From the NCBI GenBank assembly GCA_013399855.1, contig VXAY01002204.1, positions 372,001-436,000 on the forward strand: 64,000 nt of DNA, given 5' to 3'. The notes under the pieces are model-generated. The model was not told where the DNA came from. It was given only the letters and a program-made list of their open reading frames with translations, and did no database searches. Positions 1 through 13,417 of the stretch are shown here, piece by piece; position 1 is the first letter of the stretch; each line of letters begins with the position of its first letter. The position numbers and the translations under genes were made by a program. The stretch comes from Oxyruncus cristatus. Its lineage: Eukaryota; Chordata; Aves; Passeriformes; Cotingidae.

Positions 1-357
1 ACATCATATCTCTATATGAGTATTTTCCATATATCCACTACATTTAGCATGTGACATTTTTAAAAATAGTGCTGCTTGTAACAACATTTGTGTTTTGGTG
101 ACTAATTAAGCAAATCGTCACTCAGTCAATTTTTTGTATGTGCTTTCTATCAATTTACTAGTCTTTGTGAAGCTTTTGTCCACATAAGAATATTAAAGAA
201 AATTAATCTAAATAAACTAATGGTGTGAATATAGAGTGGGTTAGTTAGGCCCCATTAATTCTTTTTAGCTACTGATTCAGAATCAAAAAGATCATACCTG
301 AGTTTTTACACATAAAAAAATGTTTGGATATTAAAATAAAGCTCTCAAGACATATTA
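1..357. other. AT-rich non-genic stretch
   Basis: I see no gene, repeat family or RNA signature here. It is AT-rich with frequent stops in all frames and runs directly into the CR1 tail that begins near 358. Confidence 0.6.
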
Positions 358-430
358 AATCATAGAATCATAGAATCATAGAATCAGACAGGTTGGAAAG
401 GACCTCGGAGATCGTCAAGTCCAACCCTTA
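358..430 (-). mobile_element. CR1 LINE, very short 3' tail fragment
   Basis: Three tandem 8-bp units (AATCATAG type) start the element, followed by 'caggttggaaaggacct' and 'agtccaaccctt'. This is the reverse complement of the 3' end of a bird CR1 non-LTR retrotransposon, so the element lies on the minus strand. Only about 70 bp remain. CR1 copies are usually cut short at the 5' end because reverse transcription starts at the 3' end and stops early. It cannot encode anything. Confidence 0.8.
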
Positions 431-2846
431 AAGCGTTTTCATCTTTGTTTTCTGTTTCTCTACATAAAAAGGTAAAAAGAACAGATAACACTTTGATTCC
501 TGTACTTAGATGGGAATCTGATCTTTGTAAAAATACAAAAAAGTAATTAAGGAAAAAGACTATTGACTAAGGACATGATTGCTTCAGCTTTTTTTGGGCA
601 ACTTTTGATCTTCCTGTGGCCTATTATCTCCCCTCCATGTAGAAACACAGCTTCGTATTTCCATGCAGGCAGTTTGTAATGAATCGACATGGCCTCAAAG
701 GGCTCACAAATGGCATTTAGTAACCAAAGTGATTCGTCTGCTCTTTCGCCACATAACACACCTCAAGAGCACATGATCTCTTTCTACTATCTACAGATAC
801 TATTAATTACACTGTCACTGACATTTAACTGAAATGTCTTCTCTACTGGGTGAGACAGTACTAGAGTGTGAGAAGAAAGTTATTTGTTGATCTGCTATGG
901 CAAAATATTCTTTTTTATCTAAAAATAACCTGTTTACAGGAAATTGTGGCAAGTTCAGTGCAAAACAAGATAAAAATTAGTGAGCAGGGCAATAGAAAAG
1001 GGCTTTGAGTAACTGAATAAGAGGTTCTATAGACAGAAGGCAATAAAAGATAAAATTATCTCAAATCCCAATTCATATTTTGATCTGGTTTGGCATGTAT
1101 GGTATTGGGTAATTTCTTAAAATATCAGATTTTTTTTCTGTTCTGAGTTCTGCTTTAGCTCCACAGCTTGTCCAGCTCTATATTTCACTTTCTATTTTAT
1201 GCCAGTTATCTTTACTAGCCAATATAATCTCCATCAATGTAAAATGAGTAAAGGACATTATTGCATTGATAATTTTCAGCATCATTAAAAGCTATTGAAC
1301 AACATTCACATAAGACAAAAACTTGTTAATTGAAGCTCTTTCTACATCAGATAGAGGTCAGATTTTATTTGTACTGTATGATAGAGATAGAGTGAAGCCA
1401 TAAATATAATTAGTTTGCATGATCTGTCCTTTCTTAAGATTCTATCACCAGTCTGATAGAATGACTGCAATTTTATAGTAATTATGTGCATAAATACAAT
1501 ATAGTCAAAGAAAAAATAGTTTAAAAAGGGGGCAAAGTAGATTTAACATTTCAGTCCTTCAAAGCAACCTGCCTGAAGTTCACGTGCTGAATAATTTGTG
1601 TACCTCCTCCACTTTCCAACCAAGACTCTAAAATAATAACCTTTACCAAACTCAAAGGAATTTAGTGAGGAACTGAAGCCAGAAAGAAGACAACTGGGAA
1701 ATATCAACAGTTTAGAAATGTTTAAAGTACTACTTGTTACCTGATGTCTCAAAAAGTGGAGAATTGAGTCTGCCACTCTGAAATATCTTTATCTAATCAA
1801 GATTTCTGTAGTAATGTTTTCTGATAGATTTGACTGAATTGGCTGAGAGGGAAATGGGAACTAAGTGTGATTATTCTGATAACTTTATCTACCAGATGGT
1901 CAAGATTTTTAGGCAGGGATTTTGACAAAAATCCCATGCTGAGAATTTTTTCTAAGTCTTCATTTGAATGGTTTTGCTCCTGTAGGTAGAAAAAATGGTT
2001 TGAAAAATCCCAGTGTCTTTGCAAGTCAATCCTGTCTGACTGTAATTTCTTGCTGTGTATCCTCAGGAGCATTTGCAGAAACTTCACAGATAACGCATAA
2101 GGAATAGCATAGCTTTTTCCACTGTAATGAAACTAAATCTTTAAGCAGAAGGATTTAATTTCAATCTTTTCCTTTGTCCTTACTGGAGAAAGCATTTCTG
2201 CTTACTGGAACTGTTAGTGACAAAACCCCCAAAACATACTCTCCTGCTATTGCGTTGTGAATAAATAACTTCTATTTTTAAAATGAATTACAATCTTCAT
2301 GGTCACAATCCTTATGAGAAATGCCAGTTACAGGCAAAGATTCTTACAGGGTACACAGGAGAAGTAATGACATCCCAGTGTTAGTATCTCTGATGAACAT
2401 CTTATACAAGTTGTGAAGGAAAGAAATATTTTTACATACTTTTAATGGAAATGTAAAAGAAGCTTTGATTTACACGCCTTTATCATGTACAGAATAGGTG
2501 AATGTGTAGCTCCTGAGTTTAGAAGATGTGCTGCATGGGAATACACAGAACCTGAAGAAGAAAGGTGTTGCATTTTTATTTCCTCTTGATCAATCAATAC
2601 AACTGGCAGGAAAAGTACATCTTAAGATGTTTTAATCGGTGAACAGGCTTCAAATGCATATCAAAGGCTCATTGATGCATCACATGTTTCTGTAAGCAAT
2701 ATAAAGTTCAGCTTGGTTGATAAGTAAAAAAACTGTAGCTCAAGAGTTATACTATATACAGTAATCATTCCTTACACTTTTGTAAGTGTGTAAACTCCAA
2801 GAAAAACTTCAACCAAATACTACAAGGTAAAACTTTGTCACTGGAG
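431..2846. other. Non-genic AT-rich DNA, no recognised feature
   Basis: Open frames at 547-759 and 1797-2087 (both minus) are under 100 codons and show no domain I recognise. I found no repeat family, RNA gene or splice-flanked exon that I could support. Confidence 0.55.
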
Positions 2847-2989
2847 AATCATAAAATCATAGAATGGTTAGGGTTGGAAGTAACAGTAAATACATATAGT
2901 TCCAATCCTTCTGCCATGAGCAGGGACACCTTCTGCAAGACCACGTTGCTCAAAGCCCTATCCAACGTGTCTTTGAACACTTCCAAGGG

Positions 2990-2994
2990 ATGGG
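2990..2994. repeat. Target-site duplication, left copy (ATGGG)
   Basis: ATGGG lies immediately before the LTR's terminal TGTTCC. It matches the copy at 3558-3562 and belongs to the CR1 target ('aagggatggg'). Confidence 0.85.
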
Positions 2995-3557
2995 TGTTCC
3001 AGAGAGGGTTTGAGGGGATGCCAGGACTGAAACCAAAACACCGTTGAAAGCTCAAAACCCCAATATTTATTACAAAGAGGTAGCCAACAAAACAAGAAAA
3101 TGGTAGACAGAAAAGAGAAGGGAAAATAAGCCCTCAGTAAAACCCCACAAACACCCAGGTGTAACTTAGGAGGTTATCTTACCAACTCCGAATACCAAGG
3201 ATTCTCTGTAGCAGCTGCGTCCTCGGAGGGTCCAGCTCACACATCGCGGGCATCCCCGCAAAAGGCAACGTGGTCCTTTGTGTGAAGCATGAGCCCCCCG
3301 AGCACGAGCCACCTGCTTTTTTACTGAATTTACTTCATCCTCCACCTCCTCACTTTCTCCTTCAAATGCCCTTGGAAGGCTGTCAATCAATAGTGAGAGA
3401 CCAATTAATTTTAGTTAATGTAAAGCGCTGCCTTCAAGGACAAAGTTTCCATTTATCAGGCCTTGTTTTCCCATATCTTGGCAGGAAAAGTACAAGCCAC
3501 AGTTGGCTGGGCCAAACATAGACCAACAATAGCAGTGTCTGTTTAAGCACGGATACA
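2995..3557 (-). mobile_element. Solo LTR of an endogenous retrovirus (ERVL-like by its 5-bp duplication)
   Basis: A 563-bp insertion begins TGTTCC and ends GGATACA on the plus strand, giving the TGT...ACA ends of an LTR, and it is flanked by ATGGG on both sides. A polyadenylation signal on the minus strand (AATAAA, 3066-3071), about 75 bp from the 2995 end, sets the orientation as minus. About 3180-3310 is CpG-rich compared with the surroundings and holds a small GC hairpin (GCGGG/CCCGC arms, 3246-3259). No gag, pol, env or second LTR is present, so this is the usual product of recombination between two LTRs. A 5-bp duplication is typical of class III (ERVL-like) elements, but the family is inferred. 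Small open frames inside it (for example 3166-3390 minus) are probably incidental. Confidence 0.85.
3066..3071 (-). promoter_or_regulatory. LTR polyadenylation signal AATAAA
   Basis: The plus strand reads TTTATT, which is AATAAA on the minus strand, in the expected part of the LTR close to its 3' end. It is the main evidence for the LTR's orientation. Confidence 0.6.
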
Positions 3558-3562
3558 ATGGG
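3558..3562. repeat. Target-site duplication, right copy (ATGGG)
   Basis: ATGGG follows the LTR's terminal ACA and continues into the interrupted CR1 ('gtatccacagctcctctggg'). Confidence 0.85.
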
Positions 3563-3735
3563 GTATCCACAGCTCCTCTGGGCAACCTGTTCCAGTACAT
3601 CACCACCCACACAGTAAAGAATTTCATCCTAATATCTAATCTAAACCCACTCTCTTAGTTTAAAGCTATCACGCCTTGTTCTATCACTGTGAAGTCTTGT
3701 AAAGTCCCTCTCCATCTTTCAATAAAGGCAATGGT

Positions 3736-6700
3736 TACTGTTGTTACCTGGATGAGACCTTCATGACTGAGGCAGTGATGCCTCCCTGTTCAAATCATTG
3801 TATACACTGACTGATGTTTTGATAGGTGTTAGATGAACCTCTAAAAGGAATAGCCTTTTTGAGTTGGTGTTTAGTTACAATTTCATAGTTGTCTTGATCT
3901 GTGTTCGGATAATATTCATGCAACTGGAAGTTTTTGTAGTGCAAGCTGTCAGATTTATCAAGATGTAAATTCACCATGTGGCCATATAGACTGCACTACA
4001 AGAACATTAAGTTTGTTCAGCAAAAGATTTGTGACCTTCTTGCAACTATCTAGGGCATAAGTTATCTTTTTTTTTATTACCTTTTTTACTAAAAATAATC
4101 TTAGTACTTTTTGCTTTAGGCTTTTTTACTGAAAAAAGATTTTGCTTATCATCCTTTACAGTCTGATTCATTACATTTTAAATTAACAGATTGTATTTTG
4201 ACAGTTTCTTGATGTTTATGCTTTCCAATATAGTGAATTCAGGAGGAAATCATTCTTATCTTGTAATCTTGAGCTGTACAAAATGAAGAAATTTGCATAT
4301 TTTTGGCTTGATCTGTGAGGTATAAAAATCCTCAAATGGAAAAACCTCTATCATTTTATCCTGCTTCTGGAGTAGTTCAAACTGTGTAGTAATGTTCTTG
4401 AGATTAATTTGATAGCAGGTTTGCTTATCTCCATTATATCTGTACAATTAATGTCTGCTTGTCTAATTTCTAATGTGTAGAAATGAATAACTTTTATGAC
4501 ACTGAAAATTTGTAAAATATAAGAAAACCAAACTTCGGAAGAAAACAGAACTGAGATTAGGTTGTAACATTTCGTATGTATCTGTCTAAAAAATACTCCC
4601 TTAATAAGAAGGTCAACTAAGAGCAAAAATAAACAGCAGTTTTTTCATGTTTTGATGTTGGAAATTGATCTGGGTATGACACACCTGTAAGACTGCAGTA
4701 GAAAGAACAAAGGCCGTTTCATTTAAAAATATGACTTCAGGGCTATATCACTGAATGTTCTGAAAGGATTTTTACCTAAGCATAACCTTTACTGAAGTTA
4801 CACTTTTCTCTACTTTCCTATTTTGAATAAAAAATTGGTATAATTTCAAATTAAACCAAGGAAATGTTGTATGGAATTAGATTTCTAATTTTTAAGAAAG
4901 TAACAAACTCCAAAATGCCAATGCTCTTTGACCAAACTAGAGCAAGAGTCCTTCTTGCTCCAGTCTTTTAGCTGCTCAATCTTGATATTCTGTATTTATA
5001 TAAAGTTAGACTGAAACACCTTCTTAAGTGTTTGATTGATTTTTAACAATTTCAGTCAGAAAGAATGGATAGATTTCACTCAGATGTGCTGTATTTTTTC
5101 TATTTTTTTAAGAAATGCAGGTGTGTCTTTCCAAGTTCAGCTGATGAAATGAAACAGCCTTTGAGCTGTTTGTAAGCAACAAATCAGCACATATGACTTA
5201 TCAGGATGCAACTTTTTTTTTTTTTTCTGCAGAAAAGTATTAGAAATTTATGGGACCTGTTCCTGATACCATCTTAAGTGCCCTTGTTGTTGCCCATTCA
5301 CCTTATGCTCTCATCTTTGAACATCAAACATCATCATTGATGTCATAAATGTTTAACCGAGTAAAAGCAGTGATTAGCCTAAAATATGAACATTGGCCTA
5401 ACTTTTGGATTTCCCTGGAAAGAAAAAGGTTGGGCTGTATCTTTTTTTTGCTTTCAATCTTTCCCCATCCCATAAGGTGTTAGTTATTTGTCCACAGTTT
5501 CTGAGTACTTTCAATGGTATAGAAGTGGGAGACATTTCTTGATCTCTGAGCTGACCTCCTTGCAAGGGGAAGCCCATAGCTAGAGGTTTCTGCAAAAGTT
5601 ACGTAGATCTGAGCTGCTCTTGAAAAGAAAGACTCTCTTCATCTTCCTCCTAGTTCCTACATCACTCATGATCTAGTCTTGCCAGTGAAAAAGAAAAAAA
5701 AAAGGTTTTTTTTTCAAACAAAGCTGTTTCCTATTCCAGAGGCACAGGTTAAAATGACTGTGTATTCTTGATCACATGTAATTATTCTATGTGATTAATT
5801 TTACAATATTTAAATAAATATAGTTGTAGTTTATTTCTCTGGTTTTTATTTTTTTTAATGTAATATACTCTTTCAATTTTTATATGCTTAATTCCCTAAG
5901 CAGAAGTGTATGTATGCTGTTATTTCTGAGGCAACAAGGTAACTGTTTTATGTACTCAGTCTCTTGTCCTCTTAGTCTCATAGAACTTTTACAAATCCTA
6001 TGTAACTCCTTCAATGCGTTCATGGTATATTCATTAACTCTGATTATGTAGTGATTTTCTTTAACACTAAAGGGTCTGTATATCTAGTGGTATTTACACA
6101 TTCTTCTCACCTAGAAAAGTCCCACTGAAACAGAGAAAACGCTGTGTAAATTTATATCCACTCCTTGCCTCAGCTATGCCCTATCTGTTGTCAGTATGTT
6201 GTAATTACTTCATGGATCTTCTAACTGCAGAGTTTGATACATGACGCTTAACTAATACAACCCGATATTACCTGCCAACAACTGTGAAATCTCCTTGCTT
6301 TCTCGTTTGGGTGAGGTTTTTTGTTTTGGGGTTTTTTTTTGACATGCTTCTTTAATCAAGCTGCTAGCCTGTGAACAATTTCCACCAATCCTTCAAACTA
6401 CCTAGTTTTAACAATGCACTTGGGACAGAGCAGCAATCACTCTAATCGTACCACCACAGCTTCTGTTGAGAGGCACCTGGCCCTCATCTGGGTGTCAGAG
6501 ATTTATGTTGTCTCCTCTGTCTTTTTGGCTGTTTGCTCCATACCTCTTTATCTGAAACCTGTTGAAGAGGTATAAGCATCCATTATTTGTCGGAGTATCT
6601 TCTGCAAGATAATGGTAATCACACAGTCAGTGATCTGGGTTCAAGCTTAACACATATTGGTGCAGGTGGGTAGTTCATGTAATCTATCATCCCGAGAAAA

Positions 6701-9700
6701 TTCATTTGCGTTTTCTCTTGTGTTCGCCTAAGAAAAATAGTAGCAACAACATACACTTCATTTAAAACTGAATTCAGAGGTTTTGGACTCAAATTTTTTT
6801 GGAGGACCATCATATTCCTCTCCAGTTTAAACCTCTTGAGACGTACAGAGTACACAAGTTTTCACTAACCTTTGCAAAGTGGGGATTTTTTTCACTGTTT
6901 TACATGGTCTTTTCCATCTAATATGCAGCATGTATCCAGTTGGTGTTTTCCCCTCTTCATTCTATTTTTTCCATTATGAGGGGGGTTTTAATTTTTTTTT
7001 TCTGTGATTCAAACGATAATTTGCAACTAGCAAGGATTTTGGAAGTCACAAGTTTATCAGGTGAGATGCTCCCCTCAAAGAGCTAAAGAAAAATGCTATG
7101 GAGAAACAGAAGATCTGTTATACCTGCAGGGGGCATTGCAATACAAAGAAAAAGAGCAATGAAAGCTGCTTAGACTTTTTCCAACTAACTTGTCCTATAA
7201 CATTTTAAAACATTTGACTGGCAGGTTTGCGCTTCTTTTTGTCTTCTCTTTCAAACAGTGGCAAGTAATTTTGAAGATATTAATGAATTTTTTTCCTAGT
7301 GGTTTTGAAATCACATTAGGAAGATTTAAATTAGATTTGGAAGGATATTTTTCAATATTCTTGCACTTTACTGATATTGATGAGGGGCATTGGGATAATG
7401 ATATTAAAATGGGATATAAAATGCCAATGGTAGCGTCTTTAGTATAGAAAAAAAGTTTTCAAATGATTCATTAATAACATTGCAGATTCCTTCACTAATT
7501 TAATGTTTCTAATTAGTCTGTAAACGTTATGAATCTCTCTCTCTGTGTTCTTTTATACCTATAATTCTATTCATATAGAGGACATGAGGAATGACATCTA
7601 AACTGGCCAGCAGTTCTACTGTAAAATCTTATCTATTGTTATGCACATATATGAGAGTGATGTTGGATATCTTGTCATTCCTCATAGAATTCATTACATA
7701 TATCTTTCACTAAACAGTGGCTATAGTAGACTTTTACTGATTTATAACCTACACTGAGTGCAAACCAGCTGATATGTAACTTCTGCTTCACAAGTGATAG
7801 CTGAACACTTATAGACATAAACATTGGCTATTATGGAATCACACTCCTAAGGTAGCCAAAATATCTACATATATTTCTGTATACAGCAGAATATGATGAT
7901 CAATGGCCTGATACCGATTTAATTGCTTTGTCAACAATACCTTTCTCAGCTTCTCAATTACGGAATATCTTTCTCCTTAGAAGCAGGCAAAAAAGCTGTA
8001 ACTGTCAGCAAAAAAGGGAAGGTGACCAGACTTGAGAGCTGTCACTGGGAGGGAAAACATGATTAGATGGATTTATTAGCCACCCATAAGGAGAAGACTA
8101 GACACACTACTGAAGTACAGTAGAACAGCTATATTTGCATGATTGACAGTAGTTCTATGCAATTTCAGCTTATTTTTACCACCTTTCACTCCTAAAATGA
8201 CATTTTTCTTATGTTTCTTCCCTTCTCCCCCCAGCAGTCATGTTATAATGAATTATGAGGTTTAGTTGCAATGTGATTTATGGTAGCAAACTGTTATTTT
8301 TTCAAAATGGAGCCAGTCATCTTTGCAAATTTCTTTGTATTCCATTATACTCAGGGAAAATAGAAGGCACATTTTGATGGTAAAATAATCATAGATTAGA
8401 GGCTTAGCTGAGACCATTTTATGTCCAGGATTTATCAGTAAACTGCTTATGAACGCTATTGATTTGCTGACTGCTTCTTTGTAGTCTTAAAGCAAAGATT
8501 TGACATGGTGTTCCTGATATTCTGCATCCTGATACAACCCTGCATTGCAATAACCATTGTGTTCTTGCAGCAGATCCTTATCTCTAACTTTGTCAAAACT
8601 GAGTGCAAGGCCATTAGAAATCACTTGCTATATTTTTTCCTGCGTTAGTGTTTCAGTACTTTGGTTTGCACTTTCTGTTGCATTGTAAAGAAGAAAACAG
8701 TGATCTGGTTTTTGCCATTTTGTTCTCTCTTTGACATTGTTGTAGGAAAAAGAGAAATCAGCACTGGAGCTGAATTACTGATCGGCACGGCAAACCACCC
8801 TAGCTTCATATAACCACCTCAAAAAGGAAAATACATTTTCCACACTAATATGGTGACATTATCTATTTCAGATGTGCATTTAATTTATACAAATTTCTTA
8901 ACTGAGTTAACTTCCACATTTTTAAAGCCAGTTGTGGAGTTTTCTTAGAGATTTCCTCACCAGTTTGTTCAGGCAGGGCTGTATTCTATGTGTAAGTACT
9001 TAGTCATCTGTATTGCATTAATAGCACTCTAGAATGAAAGCAGATGTATTTTTTTATCCTTAACAGAGCAACTGGTAAGTCTCATAGTTGTCAATGCTGT
9101 GATGATCAAAAATAGGTTTCTATGATTATTTTTGAGGTATTGGTTCCAAAATGAGAAAAATGAGGAAGGATAAAGATCTTGTTAGCATTCACCAAATGAA
9201 AGCTAATCAAATAGTGAACAATATGAAACAGCTTAATTCTTAATTTATTAAAGATTTGCTTGCTTCATCTCAACATCACTTGTTATTGATGCAGTAATGC
9301 TTATGTTTGGGAGGCACTGATACTGCTAAGTTCCTTAAGATGACAGAGAGAAGAGTCATCACCTCTTGACACATATTTGTTATAGTTTCCCTTTTGGTCT
9401 AGGAAGTGTTAAAGGTCAGGACTCTGGGATTCAGACTGAATCCCAAGAATTCATACTTGAAGTTTTGGCTTAAAATACATTTTCCACATTTACCACAATT
9501 TGAAAACCTTTGCAAGGGTTATGTGAATGAGATGTTTAGTTCTTTCTTCACAGGGAGTTTACACCATCCAAAACAGAATTTAATGGACAATAGTGATGGA
9601 ATAGAAGACTACAAATATATATATATATATATATTTCCATTTTGTATAATTCTGAAGGTTTCTGGATCATCTTTTCTTCTTCCATAAGAAAAAGCTGTCA

Positions 9701-10872
9701 AAGACATATCAAAAATAAAGAGAAGATAGAAAATATGCATCTTGTCAACTGTGTTTACTTGTAAGTTACATAACACATTCTTCAATATTCAAATTCCTTT
9801 TGCTAGAGTGACATCTACTTCAAAGGTACACTTACTAGGTAAGATGATTGGCTTGGAACATTAACAAAGTAATTCCTTTATTACTAAATGCAAAAGGAAT
9901 TTGAAAGCTCACATTATAAAATCATCATGTCCTTGGTTAGCTATAAAATATTTGATCACTTGATATGAAGCCAGATATGTGCATCCTCGCCCTAGTCTCA
10001 GATGATAAACAGACAAAGAAAGGCAGCTGTGGATTTAATTTTCTAGTGAGAAGTAGTTTATTACTCCTAGATATTGCTCTAGTATAACGTATACATAGAA
10101 TAGCAATGTCAGAAAGCAACTTTTGGAAAAGTGGGTTGAACTTATAAACCTGGAGTTAACCGATCAATAACTAAAAACCTCCCATCTTAATACTGCCAGT
10201 GCCCTGGGCCAGATTCTTTAGTAACATTGCACAAAAAGTTCTCTTACATTCAAAAATTGCATTTTGCTCTGTCTCAGATTAGGCTGAGGTATGAATCTTA
10301 TTGCCATTGTTTCAAACACCTTATTTGACAGTTTCCATACCGTTGCTAATTGGCAAGGATCCAGGAATTAGCCACAGTGGAGAAAAGTGATTTTCTGTAG
10401 TGTTTGTTACTGACAGCACTTTGAAATAACTACTCTGCCTTGATGATAATCTCACAATCTGGTCAGGTCCTTATTTCTGCCAGTTTTCCACATGCTATAG
10501 AAGGTAGCTTTCATTCCCAAGGTAGGGACCTAGCAACTCTGGTTTCTTTTCTTCATCTTTTCTGAGAATTCAGGACAGACCTGAAGCTGGAAAAGGTACC
10601 CTGTGTGCCTTTAGCACAATTCAGCACACTGAGTTTATTACTTCCTTGATACACTGCATTGCACTAGGTGGTGGTGGGAGCAAAAGGAATATATCTATCT
10701 CCATTTGGTATAATAAAAGAGCCTAGTAACTTGTCTGAAGAGAAAGAACATAAATAAAAAGAACATTTAAGACACCCACAAACTTTCTGCTGAAAATTTC
10801 ATGTTCTTCTTGTAAGCTCTCAATAGCACAGGTCCCCAGGATGTGATGAAGTCAGAGGATTGTGCAGATGAC
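3736..10872. other. Long non-genic AT-rich tract
   Basis: This stretch holds homopolymer runs (T14 at 5213-5226) and an (AT)10 repeat at 9615-9634, but no mobile element or RNA gene I recognise. The largest open frames (for example 7190-7447 plus and 9406-9687 plus) are under 100 codons and lack domains. The second runs through the AT microsatellite. I see nothing supportable as a gene. Confidence 0.55.
9615..9634. repeat. (AT)10 microsatellite
   Basis: Twenty bases of perfect alternating AT. Confidence 0.9.
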
Positions 10873-11069
10873 CAAGCACTGCAACAGGTTGCCCAGAGAG
10901 ATTGTGAAGTCTCCCTCACTAGAGATATATTCAAAAACTGTCTGGATGCAATTATTTGCAATGTGCTCTATGTTGACCCTGCTTGTGCGGGTATGTTGGA
11001 CCAGCTGACCTACTGTATTCTGTTCCAACCTTACCAATTCTGTGAGTCTGTCATTCTGTGATTCTATGA
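10873..11069 (+). mobile_element. CR1 LINE 3' end fragment
   Basis: It reads 'ggttgcccagagagattgtg', 'ctccctcactagagatat', 'gtctggatgcaatt' and 'tgaccctgcttg', and ends in 'tctgtgattctatgac'. This is the CR1 3' untranslated region and tail in sense orientation. The 5' side is cut off, as usual for CR1. Open frames across it on both strands are by-products of the repeat, not genes. Confidence 0.9.
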
Positions 11070-13350
11070 CCTGGCATGAGGAAAGGTGAGAACTACCAAA
11101 GACTTGACAGAGTTAGGACATGTCAGATTGAGGGAAATAGAGAAATTCTTTCTTCAGCCTAGTCTCAAGCCAGGTGTGGAATCAGGGAAGTGAATCATTC
11201 AAGAGACTCTTGGGTACATAGTTTTTACAACTTTCTTGGTGAAAGCCATTATTTTGTAGTTTGGTGTTGATAGAGAGGCACGTATAGACATTCCTGGCAA
11301 GCCAGCCCCTCAATAGAAGACAATCCCAGACTGCATAACTGACTATTCATCTCCAGGCAGCTAAGACCTTCAGTCCATCAAATTCTCTCTCATTCAAGGG
11401 GAGAATAAATAGAGTATCCCTTTTTTATTATATATTTATTAAAAACAAACAAACATCTTCATAGATTTCTCTTATCTTCTTTTCAGTTTTCATTTAAGCC
11501 ATTCCTTAGGGTACATAAAGCAGGATCCTTTCTCCCAGATGGAGTATTCCCTGCAGAAAGAGCCATTACCATGGGACAGAGTTGTAAAAATGCTTCAAAA
11601 GGGTACTGATCAGATAGAGGTCCAAGCACCAGGAAATCTGAAAGGTTCTGTTTGGTGAATCACTTTTCAAGGTAGTAGTGATTCCTCCATTCCACCAGCA
11701 GAAGAAAAAGTAACTTGTGACCAGAAAGTTAAAGTTCATATTGCAAGGAGATTTCATGTTTTAACATGAGACACATAGTCCTTCCTCTTAAAAATATTAC
11801 TAGATCCCTCATAGGAGAAAAATGAGATTTCTCTTGTTCCTGGAATATGTAGTCCCTTATTGGCATTGAGAGCCTATTCCACATGGAGAATTAAATTGTG
11901 ATCACATTTCCAAAACGCATTCTTAAAACTTACAGAACTGTAACAACTATGTAATATTTGTCTTGTATGCTAAGAATTTATGTACTATCAACTGGTGACA
12001 ATTTTCATAAGTAAAGAGCTGGATTATGACAGTCATATTATGAATAAATTTGCCTGTTTATTACTTGATCTTATATATTAAAACTGAAACTATGTCCTCA
12101 AATGGTGAGGGACAGACACAGAAGAATGTAGTCAGTTTGTGGTTATGGATTAGGAAGAGAGTATTCAGAAGAACAGGATGATCAACAATCACACATTTGC
12201 AAGAATGGTGTCACCATTCAATCCTAATTTTCAGGAAGACTTTTTCTTCAGAAAGGAGGTAAACCTTACTGATTACTAGAGACAGACTTTTTGGTAATCC
12301 AAACTCATAAATAGAATTTCTTGAGCATGAAGTTATGAATACAACAAAATTAGTTGCATTACTTGAGGTTGGAATGAATAAAAATAATTCCCTATTTTGA
12401 ATCTTATAATTCATGTTTTAAAAATATTTTACACACCACAATTAATTTAGAGAAGTGTTAGTTTCATTGCTTTGTCCAACTTTCCAAAGAGAGACTTCTC
12501 AGGCTAATAACTTAATTAATATTCTTCATTAATGTTGAATGCATACATACATGACAACAGAGAAAGAAATTTCTAGTTAGGATATGGCTCATTAAATTTA
12601 AAAGGTGTATAAACTGTAAGGGTATTTATTTTCTGAGATTATTTTTACAAAATAAAAGATACCAAGGAATTCCAGAGATCCTAGGTTCTTATGGACCCTT
12701 AGACCACTACAGGCTTTGCTATTGAACCAAGTCAAACTGTAAAGGACCTGAAATACAATAAGGACTTAAAACTTCTGTATTCAAATGACACTGACTCTTT
12801 AATTGGTTGTCACATTAAGAATTTTTGCCATTTTAAACTCGTGGACATATCCTTACCACTATTTCAGCTCAACGTAAAAAATGTTGATAAATAAAAGCTG
12901 CATCTGGCAGCTGTGATGTAATATAAGTGGTTTTTTTCTCACTGCCACCAAACCAGAGCCAAATATGAAATTTAAATAATACTGCAATGTTGGATTTTTT
13001 TAATAGGTAAACAGACCTTATCCATATGACCTCTATTTAATATACAAATGGCCTCTGTTACATTCTCCTTACTAAAAGGAACACTTTCTTCCTTGATACC
13101 ATTTTCATAACCCCCAAAATTTCTTGCCTTCAAATTAAGTTCTTATATTTCTAATCCTTCCATTTTACATGACATCCAAGTTAGTTATACACCTGTACAC
13201 TTCGCAGTACATTCGCTCTGACATATTTTCAGAAATAATTTTTTTGTCTGCTTATTTATTCATATGTCTATATTGTCCATATCTTAGTTAGAGGTTCCTG
13301 TGGCATACTATGTGGTACCTTTTTGTCCTGAGCCAAGAATAAAAATATGA

Positions 13351-13417
13351 ATATATATATATATGTATGTGTATGTGTGTATATCTATCTGTCTATCTAT
13401 CTATCTACCTATCTATT
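13351..13417. repeat. Compound microsatellite: AT, GTAT/GT, then CTAT
   Basis: (AT)7 at 13351-13364 passes into GTAT/GT units and then into imperfect CTAT units (from about 13383 to 13417) interrupted by single G and C changes. Confidence 0.85.

Larger units (their letters stand above)
2847..3735 (-). mobile_element. CR1 LINE 3' region, split by a solo LTR
   Basis: The left part (2847-2994) carries the reverse complement of the CR1 3' tail ('catagaatggttagggttgg') and the phrase 'gagcagggacaccttctgcaa'. The right part (3558 to about 3735) resumes with 'ctctgggcaacctgttccag' and 'ctaatatctaatctaaaccc', which is the next CR1 segment inward. Removing 2995-3557 and one copy of the ATGGG duplication restores continuous CR1 sequence. 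The outer right boundary is approximate. The element is non-coding (3' untranslated region and its upstream flank) and older than the LTR inside it. Confidence 0.9.

Noticed and set aside
2835..3055. Frames across the left CR1 half on both strands
   Set aside because: They read through the CR1 3' tail and into the LTR, so they are repeat by-products.
10843..11061. Overlapping frames on both strands at 10.8-11.1 kb
   Set aside because: They are translations of the CR1 3' untranslated end, which is non-coding.
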